From Eutypella sp. D-1 (taxonomy: Eukaryota > Ascomycota > Sordariomycetes > Xylariales > Diatrypaceae): a stretch of DNA of 64,000 nt. The stretch spans positions 3,348,001 to 3,412,000 of the forward strand of contig JAJTTP010000002.1 of the NCBI GenBank assembly GCA_023313575.1, read 5' to 3'. Below, piece after piece: positions 39,174 through 51,847 of this stretch (position 1 is the first letter of the stretch; each line of letters begins with the position of its first letter). A program made the position numbers and the translations under genes. The notes below the pieces were generated by a model. That model was not told where the DNA came from. It did not search any database and saw only the letters and a program-made list of their open reading frames with translations.

Positions 39174-39793
39174 TTTCCAGTCAGACGTCATTCGGGAAGG
39201 GGAGCTGGTATGTAGTATCCCTTTCTAAGACTTCTTTCCACCCCGGTGGTCGTAGCTGAAAGTTAGATGGGACGAGATAGCGCAAAGTCAATATTTGTAG
39301 CTACACGCACAACCAGGCAGGCAACTCCAGATCGTGCACAGACAGGTTAGAGGAAAGAGGAGCTGAGAAGAGAAGAGGGAGTGGTAGGTACGGGATGGAT
39401 CCCTTCCACGGACCAGCTACCGCTCGGATATGGCAGATCAGAATAGGTGAGTAAAGTTGAGAATGATTTCTAGATCTTGTCGCATGAGACTGCCTGTGAG
39501 GATCGGTTTAGAAGGCTAGAAAATCCAAAATGAAATATTATAATAATAGGGTGCGTGTTTGCTGCAGGTCTTCTTGGGTCTTTTTTGAGGGGTCCCGGAT
39601 CTCTGGGGATATGTGAATGTGAGACTTGTATGATCAACAAGTATTGCGACCGTATGTGGCTATGGCGCGGGTATGTTGCTTATGTTGCAAGTGCGTCGAT
39701 GATGATTATGACGACTATGATAGTGATTGACCGGAAATGATGTTGATGGTTCGTGTTTCACGTTTTTGCTTTTTTTCACCTTATTTTCCCCGT

Positions 39794-39821
39794 CTTTCTT
39801 TCTTTCTTTCGTTCTTTCTTT
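39794..39821. repeat. CTTT microsatellite
   Basis: Seven CTTT-like units with one G interruption. Confidence 0.8.
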
Positions 39822-40575
39822 ATCTAGCTTATTAAGAACTACCAGGGCAGGTCTAGGGCAAGTAGATAACAAGAGGACCAAGGCCAGGCTAAGATCTGAG
39901 GAGGTGGTAGGTGAGTGCCGGACTGGGTGCGATGCTCCCGATAAGAATAAAAACCAAAACCAAAAATAAAAATAAAACCAAAGGATAAATAAAATGCTAC
40001 GGGCAGATGCAGCCTCTAGGGTTTTGCTCGCCAAGTTGCGTAATTGGGAGTACCGACAGGATGGTGACGATCCGGGTTGTCAGATGGTAGTAATCGGAAT
40101 CCTGGCAATCTGGCAGTTTGGCAGTTTGGCAGTCCGGGGGGAGGGGGACGAGAGGACCCGAACGGTAGCGTTAATTAGACAGATAAACCTGATCAACGAG
40201 GACCCGCAACGCAATGCGTTGTGATGCTAATTACGACGGTGATGATTCAATGTAACCTAAGGTAGGTATGTAAAGGTAGGTGCGTCGGTAGGTATGTATG
40301 TATAAAAAATAATAATAAGGGCGAGGCAAAATGGGGGCGCGGGCTGATGATGATGATGCTGGTAATGGCTTTCCAGAGAAGATCGCTACAGGATCGGGAG
40401 ATTGAGAGCAAGAGCCAGAATGAGGACCGATGTAGGTTAAGGTTAGATGTAGATACGATACAGATACCTACAAATAACTACAAGAGATTCATATATACCT
40501 ACCATATATAGGTAGGTATTTAGATAGGCTGACGAGGTCACACGGAGAGGTACACTGGCACAGTCAGTCGACAGC

Positions 40576-40595
40576 ACAGGACAGGACAGGACAGG
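40576..40595. repeat. (ACAGG)4 microsatellite
   Basis: Four exact tandem copies, followed within 15 bp by a second microsatellite. Confidence 0.85.
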
Positions 40596-40609
40596 AGAAG
40601 ACAGGGCGT

Positions 40610-40633
40610 CTGGCTGGCTGGCTGGCTGGCTGG
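40610..40633. repeat. (CTGG)6 microsatellite
   Basis: Six exact tandem copies. A shorter CTGG run occurs again near 43,687. Confidence 0.85.
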
Positions 40634-41902
40634 GCGGAAAGCGGGATGGATGATGGATTTTGATGGGTTGGGTTCGATGAGGTTTGAGAGAAAGGGAATT
40701 TTGGGGGGGAAACTGGGGTGGATTGGACCAAGTTTAGAAAGTCTATCTCAGGTGCTCGTACTAAAAGTAAATGGAGAGCGTAGACATCATACCAGGCCTG
40801 CAGGCTTTAAAGTCTGGAAGTTCAACATGCAGGTGGTGGTAGTTCAACTGGTGACGAAACTTTTCTAACCTCATTAGCCATTTTAGCCTTTCCCGGTTTC
40901 TTCTGGGCCTGGCCTGGGTCAGGCAGCTCAGGCTTTTTTGTTTCTTCTACTTAGGGCAAGTTAGGCCGTCTCTAGCCTTAGGTTAGGGTGTTTGGGTCAT
41001 TGATGTTAGCGTCTTCGTCGGGCGGTTTTGTCTGGCTTTCTAGGCTCTGTGGCCGATGTTAGTGCGTAATAGCATGTACATCCTTAAGCCAGTACCCCAG
41101 AAACTCCGTGGTACCTTGACTTAAGTATGTATGTATGATGTATGATGTAGGTTTTCGCCTTTCGTCTGGTGTAGTGGAGCTCAAGACCTTTTGCCTACAT
41201 ACAACCCGATAAGTACCTACCTGCCTACGGGTAGTCAGGTACGACAGCAGCTGAATGCCCGCCGACTGACCTCACTATCCCCGACATATATGGGTACTTA
41301 GGTACTGGGAGATGCAACTCTTATTATCTCACCTGCATGGAATGCGATCAAGTTTATTAAACGAGCGAAATCATATGACGAGAGCATGATAGGTCACTTG
41401 ACTCTTCTACATTTAAAGAATCGTATGCCAATGTGGCTACCTAGTATTTCGAGGTGTGTATGTTTATTGCCTTTGTATGTAGCTACTTAGGTATGTGGGC
41501 ATGAATGCATGCACTACATGCACTACTGATGTACCTACTTAATAGGTACCTAGGCAGGTAGGCATGGTAGGTATGAATACACTCATTAGGCGACGAGAAT
41601 GCAAGAGCTTAAAAAAGAAAGAACACAAGCAACAGTCTTTGCCTGCTGCGTGCTACCTACGTTCTAGGTATCTTCCAGTCATGATCCGTACGATATCATA
41701 CAAACAGCTCGAACATGTAAGTCTTCCCGAATTCAAGGCATTGGGCGTCCTCACTTCGCCAGGCTTGATCTCATTTTTGCTGACCAAGCTTTCTCAACCC
41801 TATCCAATGAAATTGTACTAATCAGGAACCCTGGACGGACAAAGCGGCGAATCAGGATGATGTATCGGGGTTTGTCGGAAAATGCAGCACGGTTTTCCAA
41901 GG

Positions 41903-41920
41903 TTTTTTTTTTTTTTTTTT
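41903..41920. repeat. T18 homopolymer
   Basis: Eighteen consecutive T, flanked by GG and GGG. Confidence 0.9.
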
Positions 41921-44900
41921 GGGTTTTCCGTCACCTTACTTACCACCGAGGCTGGTATTGACACCTACCGGACTTATGACCATAACCCGTGGGCTTTCAA
42001 GACCCGTAACAGACTTAGATAGAAGGCCGGGCCTCTCGGGCCATTGAGCCAGACGAGACCGGAAGCTAAATAGCCAAAGTAGGAGAAATAGAGAAATCTG
42101 CGCCGTCCTGGCAACCGTGAATGTATCACTATTGTAGGTGTTAGGCATATCTAACTGCTAACTAATATAGGTAGTAGTAGTACCCAAGCACGCGGCTCCG
42201 ATAGATCCTAGGTATGTAGAAATCTTCCTCCCCTCGCCCCCGGTCACCCCATACATATGCAACCTACCTAATCCCGGTTGCGGCTCATCTATCAAGAACA
42301 TGCATACGTATATGTAGCTTAACTTATGTAGGCAGCTAGGTATATGACAAGGCACGGGAGATTAAGACTTCCCTAGGTCCCCTGCATTGGGCTGGCCACC
42401 TATGTATGCCATGCCATGCCATGCTACCCTACGCCATCGTCGGGTCCTCTGGTTGTCCGATCGTCTGGCAATACATACGCCAAAAAGGCAGTTGACCACG
42501 GTGGGGCTATTCGACTTGAGATGACGGCTGGACTCCAGGACGGGTAGTGAGTAGCAGGGGAATATTGGCCCGAACGCCTTCGTGCTTTTTAAGATTCGAG
42601 ACAAGACAGGCGGGATGGGCTGAACTGGGCGGTAATGGGCCCCCCCCGTTTGCCATTTCTGACTGTTTTCGTCTGATGATCGAGAAAAAAAATCTCCACG
42701 CCATGCCATGCCACAGATGTCTCGAGCTACCAAGGCTATTCCGTCTGCGGGCTTGTTGTCGTACATACTTAGGTACATACATACCTACATACATGCACAC
42801 ATACCAACATTCCTTACCTTACACCACATCCGACCTGGCACCAGGTCGTAAGCGGGAGGGAACAGAGAGCGCGTGCAGGTGGCTCCCCGTTGCGCCATCG
42901 CACATGAGACGCAGCCGCCTCCATGCGTTCAGGCGTTCTAACTTTTCACGATGATGTAACTCGACGCCAGCGGTTGCTGTTCCCCTTTGTCCCACGTGAG
43001 TGTGAGTGTTTCGCGCGGGCCCCACAGCCTGGGGCGGACGGCATGATACCACTACATCCATGATATGCCTAGCCTACTTCTATAGCTAGAGTAGCCTACC
43101 AACCTACTACCTCCTATCCCATTCTTGCCGGTTGCGCGAACGTTGTCGTCGCACGTGTAAAACGCGCTCTTTGTACACATATGTTGTCCCAGGTCGGGTA
43201 AGTACCAGGCCACATAAGAGAGGGAACCCAGGTATGCAACTTGCCTAGGCTGATTTTTAATAGGCCTCAGGATTGCATGACACAGGATGGATCTGGCATC
43301 AAACCCCGTCATGTCTTGCGTACAAAACTGCATACTACTTCTTTCAAGTACATATGTAACTTTTCTTAATAATGTCCCGGCCGAGACGCAACTTGAAGCA
43401 GACAGCCAAACATCATACTGGGGCAGATAGCCGCCGCCGCCGGCCGGATCGATGGCGCTAAGGAGGTTTAGCCTCCCCAAGTACATGCCTTAGGTACCTG
43501 GGTTCTCAATTAGGTACCTAGCTGCTCTGGAATGCCCGAAAGCGAGATGTCACTGTCATAAACAGTCTTCGAAAGCGTCAAATAGAGGTTTTACCCAAAA
43601 GAACCAGACGTCTAATTAGCATAGCATCTCCCATCTTGAAGTGCAGAGCTGGCTTCCATACATGTAGGTACGCGCTGGTACAGAGCTGGCTGGCTGGCTG
43701 ACAAACTCACTGACTGACTTTAAAACAAATTATGTACATACAAGTGAGCGCCTTTTGGACGGGTGTGGGACTTGCCTGAGACGGTTAACTATGACGTACT
43801 GGGTGGCGTCATAACCCACCTAGCATGCGCCCTAACGGGGTTCTTGGGCACCAAGAGAGCCAATGACGTTCGAGAGCAATTGCTGTATTTTTTTCCGTTT
43901 TCTCTTTTCTTTTTTGTGTTTCCTAGGTATGTCATTTCCACACTGCGGCTAACCTTACCATGAGCTGCTGCTATGTGCCATCAATTTTACTAGCAAGTTT
44001 GCTTCCGTAACTTCGATGTTGGCTGGTTGGTGTTGAAATAACGGAGAGGCCCGGGGTTAGTCTAGGGGGGGCTTTGTGGGATCAGTCGTTATTCTCCCCA
44101 AATGGAGAAGTACCGAGGTAGCTAGTCTAAGAATAATTCGGTACACTCCTTAGTTCTGTCTATCGCGAACACCATCTCTGCTTTAGCCTTCAGCTGCTCC
44201 TAGAATAAAAGGATTTATTGGCCAACGGGCTGGGAACTCAACAGACTGACAGACATTATGACACCCTCGATTGCTACATTATTCGACTGTCCATGTAAAC
44301 CCACCCCTGTTCGTCAGGTCGCCGGTGCTATTTTCTTCTGAACAACATCTCCGGCGTTCCCGTCCTTTGCTGTGCCTTGGCCCAGCTTAGTCCGGACGAA
44401 TTAGTCCTGTCCTCAGGTAGGTATATAAGAGGTCCGGATATGTAAACGAGCCCCATCCTTGCTTCCCCTACCTACATACTATCCTTCAGTCCTTCCGGGC
44501 GCCCGCTCGCCGCTGGACTCTTCCTTCCCGCATACCCTGCTTGCCTGCTTAGGTACTCACACTCCATTCATGACGTGCTTGAAATATTACTGCCCGCACA
44601 CCCCTCCCCTAAGAATAATCAAAGGGGGACTGTCATGGCTACTTAAGTACAATGAGATAAGAGCTTACCAGGAGACTTGATTGGTTGGGTGATAAGCTGG
44701 TCCGCGCCCGGGAGCAGGATCATTGATGTCATGTGTTAGATGCCATTGGCAGATCTAGAAGCACGCTTATTCACTCGCACACGTCGTCCTCACTACCTAG
44801 GTACTTATCAGTCTCGATTTCGTCTCTGTCTGCCCCTGCCCGCATATCTGGATATAAACCATGGCTACGGCAACCCAGGGGTGAGAATGTACATGGATTA

Positions 44901-47743
44901 ACAGCTCATAAGTTTCTTACCCGACCAAGCTGCTTTCGATCGGGACCCAGGCAGCCCCCAGGGGCTCGCCAAAGCTCCTCTTGTAGGGCAAAGTGGTAGT
45001 AGATGGGCCGGTCTGGGGAAGCCAGCAGGCTAGTACTAAGTTGCTAGCAAGCTAGCTGGCTAGGTAGTGGGTAGGTAGGGGATTGAGGGTAGTATGTCGT
45101 AAGTTGGTAGGTTATGTAGCATGGCTTGTCCTCTGTCCTACCTTGGCTGCTTGCCTAAATGATCATTATCGCAAGATGGCCCAAGATGTTCGTCTTTACG
45201 CCGGATCAACCCCTGGCGCAGGACGCCATATCGATGATCTTAATTCACTTCGCTTTCCGAAGCGTGTCTTTTTTTCATGGCCGTGTATGTATTTCCCGGG
45301 CCTGTCTGCGCGCCCGTCCGCCATGGCTGGCATGGTTAGGCACCAGCCAGTCAGTCGTCTTCGTCTTCCGCTGCCCAGTAACCTTCATCGCATTCGTTCG
45401 CTTCCCCTGGACTCTTCTTCGACAAAGATTACTGGTGCCCTTAGGGCCAAGGTTTAGATAGATCACGTCACACTACGTGATATGGATCATAGTAAAGTGG
45501 TCCGAACGTCTCTTAGGAGAAGTAGCAACCCCTTCCCCCGGAAACCCCCCCTCAACTTGTCAACGAATCGGGCATGTCAGGACTGCATGATATGCTCCGT
45601 ATTTGTGTCTCTAGGCTGTTAAGATGCAATGGGGCCGGCCATCTTGATAACTCGCGATGCCCCAGTATATATATGTAATGCAACTGTAGTCTACCACTAG
45701 AGTGGTGCGGGGTTCATCTGATCAACCCTGTCTGCCGCCCTTTTTCATCTCAGATATCAGTCTGTCAGTGACCCCAGCCCCCTCCCCCCCCGGTCAACTA
45801 GATGGATCTGTCCATTTATATCCCTTACTCCCCATAGAGAGATGAAGGCCATCCGATGCCCACGATGGCACGTGCCTCTTGCAGACCCGACTGGCCGGCC
45901 GGGAGATCTATATCGGACCTATAATATCACGCGTGCGCGATGCTGCCAGGAAATCTTAGAACCTAACATGCCTTGATACCCACCCACATATTTATGTAGA
46001 AAGAGGATGGTGGTTGGGTGGTTCCCGACAGACGGAGAGCAGTGAAGCTTTCCCATCGAACAACCAGCAACGAATCGGTCGTTTAGCAAGACACTGGTCT
46101 CTCAAGTCAAGACTTAGAGCTCTTCAGGCTTTTACCTCTAAAGGACGGCAATTTGTCATGCTTCTCCCGTTCCATAGAACACTCGTCTCCATCTACGTCG
46201 CCATGCCTTCTTTTCCATTCGTGTTTTTCTGATACCCTCAAGCACTAGAGCGAAACCTTATAATTTCCCCTTGAAAAATTGTCAGAACCAAGCTTCGATG
46301 ACCACATATGCTGCTTTAGTGTGAGATCATACCTTATTTGAAGTACGTAGCCGACCTTGCCCTTTGACCTACGTCATACCTCCATGACGTAACTTACCGC
46401 CCGACGTTGAAACCTTACGAAACCTTACCTAACCCTTAGAGTTCATATTACATAAGCAGCTGAGGTCACCGAGAGTTTTTGCGGTTTCAGCTCTTACACA
46501 CACACCGAAGATCCCACGTTTACATTATGATACACTAGAGCTACTATAGGTACCTATCTACCTTAGGTGGGTGAAGTAGTGGCCGTATTCACAGATCCCC
46601 CAAGTTCGGAACTCCGTGTGACAATAGTCAGAGCTCTGTCAAGATAAGTAGGAGACACAAGAGTCCAGACTCCTTCAGTGATAAGTAGCAGGTGTAATAA
46701 CTGTAGGTATAGTCCAGCTTTTCGTGTGCACCACTTACTTGTATTTGGCTGGCGAGTAGCCGTGGGGGTTACGTGGGATAAGAGCATGGTTGCCTGGGCC
46801 CGAACCAATAAACAGGTGACTAAGGTTGAACAGACAGAGACCTGGACTGGGATTGATAATTAATCGGCGTTGAACTTCTGATAAACCGGGATTCTTCAGC
46901 AGGCAATTTGCCAATGTAGAACAACAGTGAAACAGGAAGGTCGTTACATACCGTCGTCTACGACGTGCAGAGTCCATGCCGAGTAACTACATTACATCGA
47001 GTGCTCCCCTCCATCACGAACCTGGGTCGCCCAGCCGGCTTATTCTTTCGATGGTAGAGTGATAGGCATCCTGACGTCGGGGCAGAGAGTAACGAGAGGG
47101 GTCGTGGATGGCGGATGATGTCAGGATTGGCGGTGTCCCTTCCTCCCTGACTACCTGACAGTAGATAGGGGGTTAAGGGAGGGTATCACACGAGATTATG
47201 TACGTCCCAGCCAACCAGCCATGTCCCATCGCCTACCTACATCTACATCTCACATCTATATGCATACATACACAGCACGCCATCCTTGCCTAGCCCGACG
47301 ATCTGGTCTAAGATAGGTATGAGATCGGGTACGCCCTGTTCACTGACTTGGTTTGTTAATCGACGGGAGCTTGGGGGGCGGGGGGTAAAGGGGGATGGGC
47401 ATTGGGCGGGCCCTTGCGCCAGATTTGTCGTCGTTCAGAGGGTTTCCGATGCAATAAAAAGAGAACGCCCTCTATCAACAGATCATGCAGTTCATGTAAC
47501 CCCCTCCCTTGCCCCTTCCCCCCGAACACCCTCGCTTTCCTCCCGATCGTACAAGGTTCTCGGGCTAGGGAGGAGGTGGACGGGGAGAGGGGAGACGTTT
47601 GGTTCCGTTGGTTTGACGTACTTCAACAATCGATTAGTAGCTTTCAGGTACACTGTAGTTCCATGGCCTGCTTTCCTAGACTCAGTGATTGTATATGAAT
47701 TATACAAAAAGTGCAGACTGACGTATAAAGAATTTCTTCTCCG

Positions 47744-47764
47744 AAAAAAAAAGGGGGGGGGGGG
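47744..47764. repeat. A9-G12 homopolymer junction
   Basis: Nine A directly followed by twelve G. Length is likely to vary between isolates and to be error-prone in sequencing. Confidence 0.9.
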
Positions 47765-48544
47765 TCGGGGGAAGAAGCTCTTACCCGTGAATTCCTCCCG
47801 AATAAGACATGGAACATTCATGTAGCCTTGATGCTGACGCAGTGTCGAGGAGGGGAGGGATGAAATGGGAGGCTATGTCGGACTACGTATCGGGAACATT
47901 AAACAGTCTTCAGTGGGATCAATTCAATCAGTTGATGGGAAGAGAGTACCTAGGCTATACGGTTATCTAAGGGAAATAGTACTCACCTGATACTATTTCA
48001 CGCCCAAAAGGACACTACGTAGGGCTGAGAGTGATAACGGCAGTCCTGGTCTGGGAGGAGCAACGATCTAGTCGACTTAATATCGCAGTAATCGATACCG
48101 GGCTTAATGTGTACCAGGAGTACCCGACCCAACAACGGGTAGGACAGTAAGGGGCCATTTTACCAGACGGGAGCCAACCAAGGAAGGGGGCTGGACTGGA
48201 CACTATTTACGAAGAACTCCTTTTGTTTAAAGAATTTAATTGTATTAAAATAAATCAACGCACACCTCAGGATGCACTGGGTATATTCGACTGAGGCTTA
48301 TCCGACATCCATATCCACAGGTGTCTCTCCCTCATATATAACGTGGGTTAGGCGGGTATCCATACCATAGCCCCCCCGGTCGTAACATGTCGTAACGCGT
48401 ATATATACGTGCCCAGCACAACAAGGCAGGTACTATGAACAGTATGCCAAACGATAAAAGACAGCGACTTCCCTCCTCGTGATCCCATTCGCCTGGCGTA
48501 ATAGGGTATCACAGCAGGGCTAACTCGATGTGGGGGTCGTCTCA

Positions 48545-50351
48545 TCAGAGCCACACCAGCACCGCCTCACTGGCGGGGACGTTGACGACGACGACACCGT
48601 CCTTGGGCTGGAGTTCCTCCCTATCGTCACGGACGCCCTTGACTTCGCGGCCCCTGCTGTCGTGGGTCCACTGGCTGCCGCCGTAGGTGATGGAAGTGGC
48701 GTCGGCGCCGGCGCCGTCGGGGCTGTGGAGGCGGAAGACCTTGACGGACTTGCCACTAGGGGGCTTGAAGGACAGGGCGGTGGATGGCCGCTCCGCGCCC
48801 GACGATGTCCGGTTCCAGTAGTCCAGGTTGGCGATGGCGAGGCGCCGCGGGGTGTTGTCCTCGTACGCGATGTAGGCCGCCAGGTTCGGCTGCGCGTTCT
48901 CGTCCGTGTCGAGCTTCGCGACCCGCGTCTTGCCCGACGAGCCGATGAAGTCCGCGATGAACGGCTGCGAGTAGTAGTTGGCGAAGACCTGGGCCCGGTG
49001 GCCCGCGCTCCCGACCGGCAGCCAGAGGTTGTAGCCCGCGTGCATGATCTGCTGGTAGTTGATGCGTGCCACCCCCATCTGCAGGGCGTACAGGTAGAAG
49101 TCGACCTGCCAGAGCGTGCTGCCGAGCCGGTTCTGGTACTCGTAGGAGTTCTCCGGATTGAGCGAGTTTCCAACCTCATTAAGGATGAAAGGGATGTCAG
49201 GCCGGTTCTTCTTGAGCCAGTCGATGCGCGGCTGCAGCGCACCCAAGTGTTCGTGCGTCTTCCTCATGTCCATGAGCCCGGACTCGAGCTCCTCGGCGCC
49301 CCCGGCCCTGTTTTCATAGTAGTGGTGCGAGACCTCCTTGATGACGCTCTCCGCGTCGATCCCAAGGCCAAAGGTAGTCTCAAGGTCGAACGTCCACGCT
49401 GACGCGTTGTAGTTTCCCTCGTGAGACGCGATATCGAACGCAGTGAAGAAGCGGTTCTGCGGGAGCTTGACCTCCTGGAGAATCCGCTTGACGTATCTCG
49501 TGTAATTGCCAACGTACGTCGCGTTGTTCAGCGTGCCCTGGTACTTAGGAGGGCCTAGGAACACTTCGCCCTCACCTCGGTAGTTATCATGGTACAAGTC
49601 GGGCTCATTGCCTGGCTGGATGGAGTGGATTCTATCAATCCCGATGCGGTCTACTGCTGACCGAGACCATGCAACCGTCTCACTGATGTTGGTTGTCGCT
49701 AGCGGCACTTGTACCATGTAAGTGGCGTCGGGGAAATTTTTCGTCAGGTCCCAGAACGCCGGACCAATCGTTGTGAAGCCAACGTTTTGGTAATTGTCTT
49801 GCTCAGCGACCGGAAGCTTTTTCAGGCTTAGCTCCACGTCTCTTTATTGCTGAAAAGTATTCTCCTCGACTAGGTTGAAGATGTAATAGGTGCTGCAAAC
49901 TTTGTTCTCATTCGTTGAATGCAGTGAATCAATTTCTCCCTCACTTGAGGGTTTGTTTGCTTACAACACCGAGAGCGTAAAAAAAGTCTTCAAGGGTACT
50001 TACTGCAGGTTCTTTCTGCCCAGGAAGATACCGAGCATAGTCAGGAGAAGTGCCCCCTAGTCTGATGATGGGGTGGCCTCCTGTACGTGAGGTAATCTCC
50101 TCGATGAGATTGTTGGAGAAGACGTTGGCTGTGCCCTCGTCGTTCTCGGCATAGCGAACAAAGGACGCCTGTTCGAATGCGAACCCAGGGAAAGCAGGAT
50201 CTACCGGGTCGGACGCACGATTAAGTGTTGCGCCGGAAAATTGGACAGCGAAAGACGGAGGTGAGGCTTGCCTGGGAACAGCCGCTGTCAGCCCACGCGA
50301 TGCGAGTCCTAAAAGGACGGGACAGGCCAAGTTCAACGACCCGTGAAGCAT
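48545..50351 (-). CDS. Secreted GH79 beta-glucuronidase
   Basis: Two exons (50351-50004, 49816-48545) encode 539 residues; the 187-bp intron has a GTAAGT donor. The acceptor at 49817 (AAAAAG) is chosen because nearer alternatives either hit an in-frame TAA or break phase, and because it yields the family-like junction KEPA-LPVAEQ. Residues 1-23 are a signal peptide. The (beta/alpha)8 barrel carries the GNEPD acid/base (Glu187) and the NEVGN nucleophile (Glu330). The C-terminal 110 residues form the beta-sandwich typical of GH79 (AAYIAYEDN...AIANLDYWN...SVKVFRL). Family enzymes remove beta-linked glucuronic acid or its 4-O-methyl ether from arabinogalactan proteins or proteoglycans outside the cell. 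Substrate choice cannot be told from sequence. Several N-x-T/S sites suit a secreted glycoprotein. Confidence 0.92.
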
Positions 50352-50450
50352 TGTGACAACTGAGGGAGACTTCTATCCGTCTGCGAAAGTCCTACAATTA
50401 CATGACTCCGGGGATGGAACTCCTCGATGGGGGTTGGGTAAGACGGTGAC

Positions 50451-50457
50451 TTATATA
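50451..50457 (-). promoter_or_regulatory. TATA box of the GH79 gene
   Basis: TATATAA on the minus strand, 100 bp upstream of the ATG. Assigned by sequence and position only. Confidence 0.35.
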
Positions 50458-51274
50458 CTATTATACGAACCTGTCCAATGGCTTCTGCGGCGCATCCGAT
50501 CCTGTGAGCAAGAAAGCTCGCAAGATGTTTGCTCGGGCAGCGTCTAGGCGCATTTCTAAGCTATACTAGGCCAAGCTTGAAAAATAGGCGAAGGCGCCGT
50601 TGGAATGGGCCGGGTCGAATGTCGTGATCTTGGAATAGAACCAGTATCATCCATCACTCTCCGAGCTTACAGGGCCCCGCGCAATTGCCGCACAGCGGTG
50701 TGTGGGTGGGTGTCGTTCGTGACGTGCCTAACCTACCCTGACAGCGTGAGTGCTAGATTGCCCGCATGAGAGTTGGGCCAAGTTATCGAATTAGACTCCA
50801 ACGACGTGTATTAGGAAGATATCGTGATGAAGCACGCATCTGACGTTCTTCGGATCTCGGAAATGCAGGATGAAGAGTGGCTGGCCACGCCTCAAATGCG
50901 GGGGGCCGCCCAGAGCCCGTACGTAGAGACTGCAGCGGTAAGTGAGCCTAACTACATAGCACGCCCGTATCGACCAGGGTCAGGGACGGCGTTGTTGCAG
51001 CGTGGAGCGCGCCGAGCGCCACCTGGCCAAAAACTACCGGAAGGATAGCGGATTACCAGGGTAGTCCTCGAATGTCCCCGTTTAACTATTGCTATGTTTG
51101 CCATAATCCTCTTATCCATTTGATCCTCTTGATTGTGGAATATGCATGCTTCGAGAGCTATACCTAGCGGTTCCGGGGTCCAGGGCTGCTAGAATCCTGG
51201 TAAAGTGAGAAGCGCGGGATCAAATCATGAGGCATTAACGTCGTATCGGGACCGACTTGGCGAGGCTATCACAG

Positions 51275-51847
51275 TTACTTGTAAGTCGCATATGTCAGCA
51301 TGTTACCAACTATGGCCATGGCCGCCTGGAAGTCGCCTAATGTCTGTTTGCCCGAAGATTGAAACCGAGAAGGGAACAAAGCCATACCCAGACACAATAT
51401 CAAGGAGTGCGATTTGGTACTCGAGATTGATGGTGCTAAAGCCAGTGCAGGTGTCGTCTTGAATATCGAAATGGCATTTTTAGATGGGATTTTAGATGTT
51501 GGGATTAGCTGTGATGGGGTTAGCATCAAACTGGCAAATGGTAGGTCGTGCTTATGCCACCAAGTTCCTTGGCTCTGGCTAAGTAGAAGAGGCCAAAGCA
51601 GAAGCAGAAGCAACGTCGCAGTCATACGGAGCATGACGGGAGCACTTTTAGCGAGGCCCGCCCCACTTTCATCCGTGTCGATTACAATGGTACATCTTGG
51701 ACACGAAGAATCAGACATTTGGTCAACAAGGGGAGCCCTGGTCCCGTGACTGACCGTATAAGCACCGCGGAACCGGCAACACGGCGGCGTTCGGGGGACA
51801 TACGAACTATTGACCGGAAAGCCACAGAACAGGGAAGCAAACAGCAA
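51275..51847 (-). CDS. Doubtful secreted or membrane protein (up to 190 aa)
   Basis: The frame stays open for about 218 codons (51930 to 51275), long for this A/T-balanced region. It has no ATG near its start: the 190-codon version begins with CTG at 51847, and the first ATGs are internal. The internal starts near 51633-51624 precede a very hydrophobic Leu-rich run (ATLLLLLLWPLLLSQSQG) resembling a signal peptide, followed by about 95 Ser/Thr/Pro/Leu-rich residues with no family resemblance. A second hydrophobic segment (LLLFASLFCG) sits upstream. Either a small secreted protein or a chance frame; the opposite strand is also partly open. Confidence 0.25.
   Translation of the reverse strand: MLFASLFCGFPVNSSYVPRTPPCCRFRGAYTVSHGTRAPLVDQMSDSSCPRCTIVIDTDESGAGLAKSAPVMLRMTATLLLLLLWPLLLSQSQGTWWHKHDLPFASLMLTPSQLIPTSKIPSKNAISIFKTTPALALAPSISSTKSHSLILCLGMALFPSRFQSSGKQTLGDFQAAMAIVGNMLTYATYK

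Larger units (their letters stand above)
39174..48544. other. Gene desert, 9.4 kb, rich in TAGGTA motifs
   Basis: The first part (to about 40,900) is the upstream region of the kinase gene and is full of short repeats. Between about 40,260 and 47,300 the hexamers TAGGTA, TACCTA and their extensions (GTAGGTAGGT, TAGGTACCTAG) recur densely, for example at 40,262-40,300, 41,530-41,575, 42,765-42,800 and 43,490-43,520. No open frame here has protein character; the longest (47286-47825, +, 179 codons) spans homopolymer runs. The last 300 bp are the 3' end of the GH79 gene. Confidence 0.55.

Noticed and set aside
47286..47825. 179-codon plus frame
   Set aside because: Crosses homopolymer runs (A9, G12), Arg/Gly-rich with no domain; probably chance.
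48530..49402. 290-codon plus-strand frame antisense to the GH79 gene
   Set aside because: A mirror of the G/C-rich third positions of the real gene; rich in Val/Arg/Asp, with no domain.
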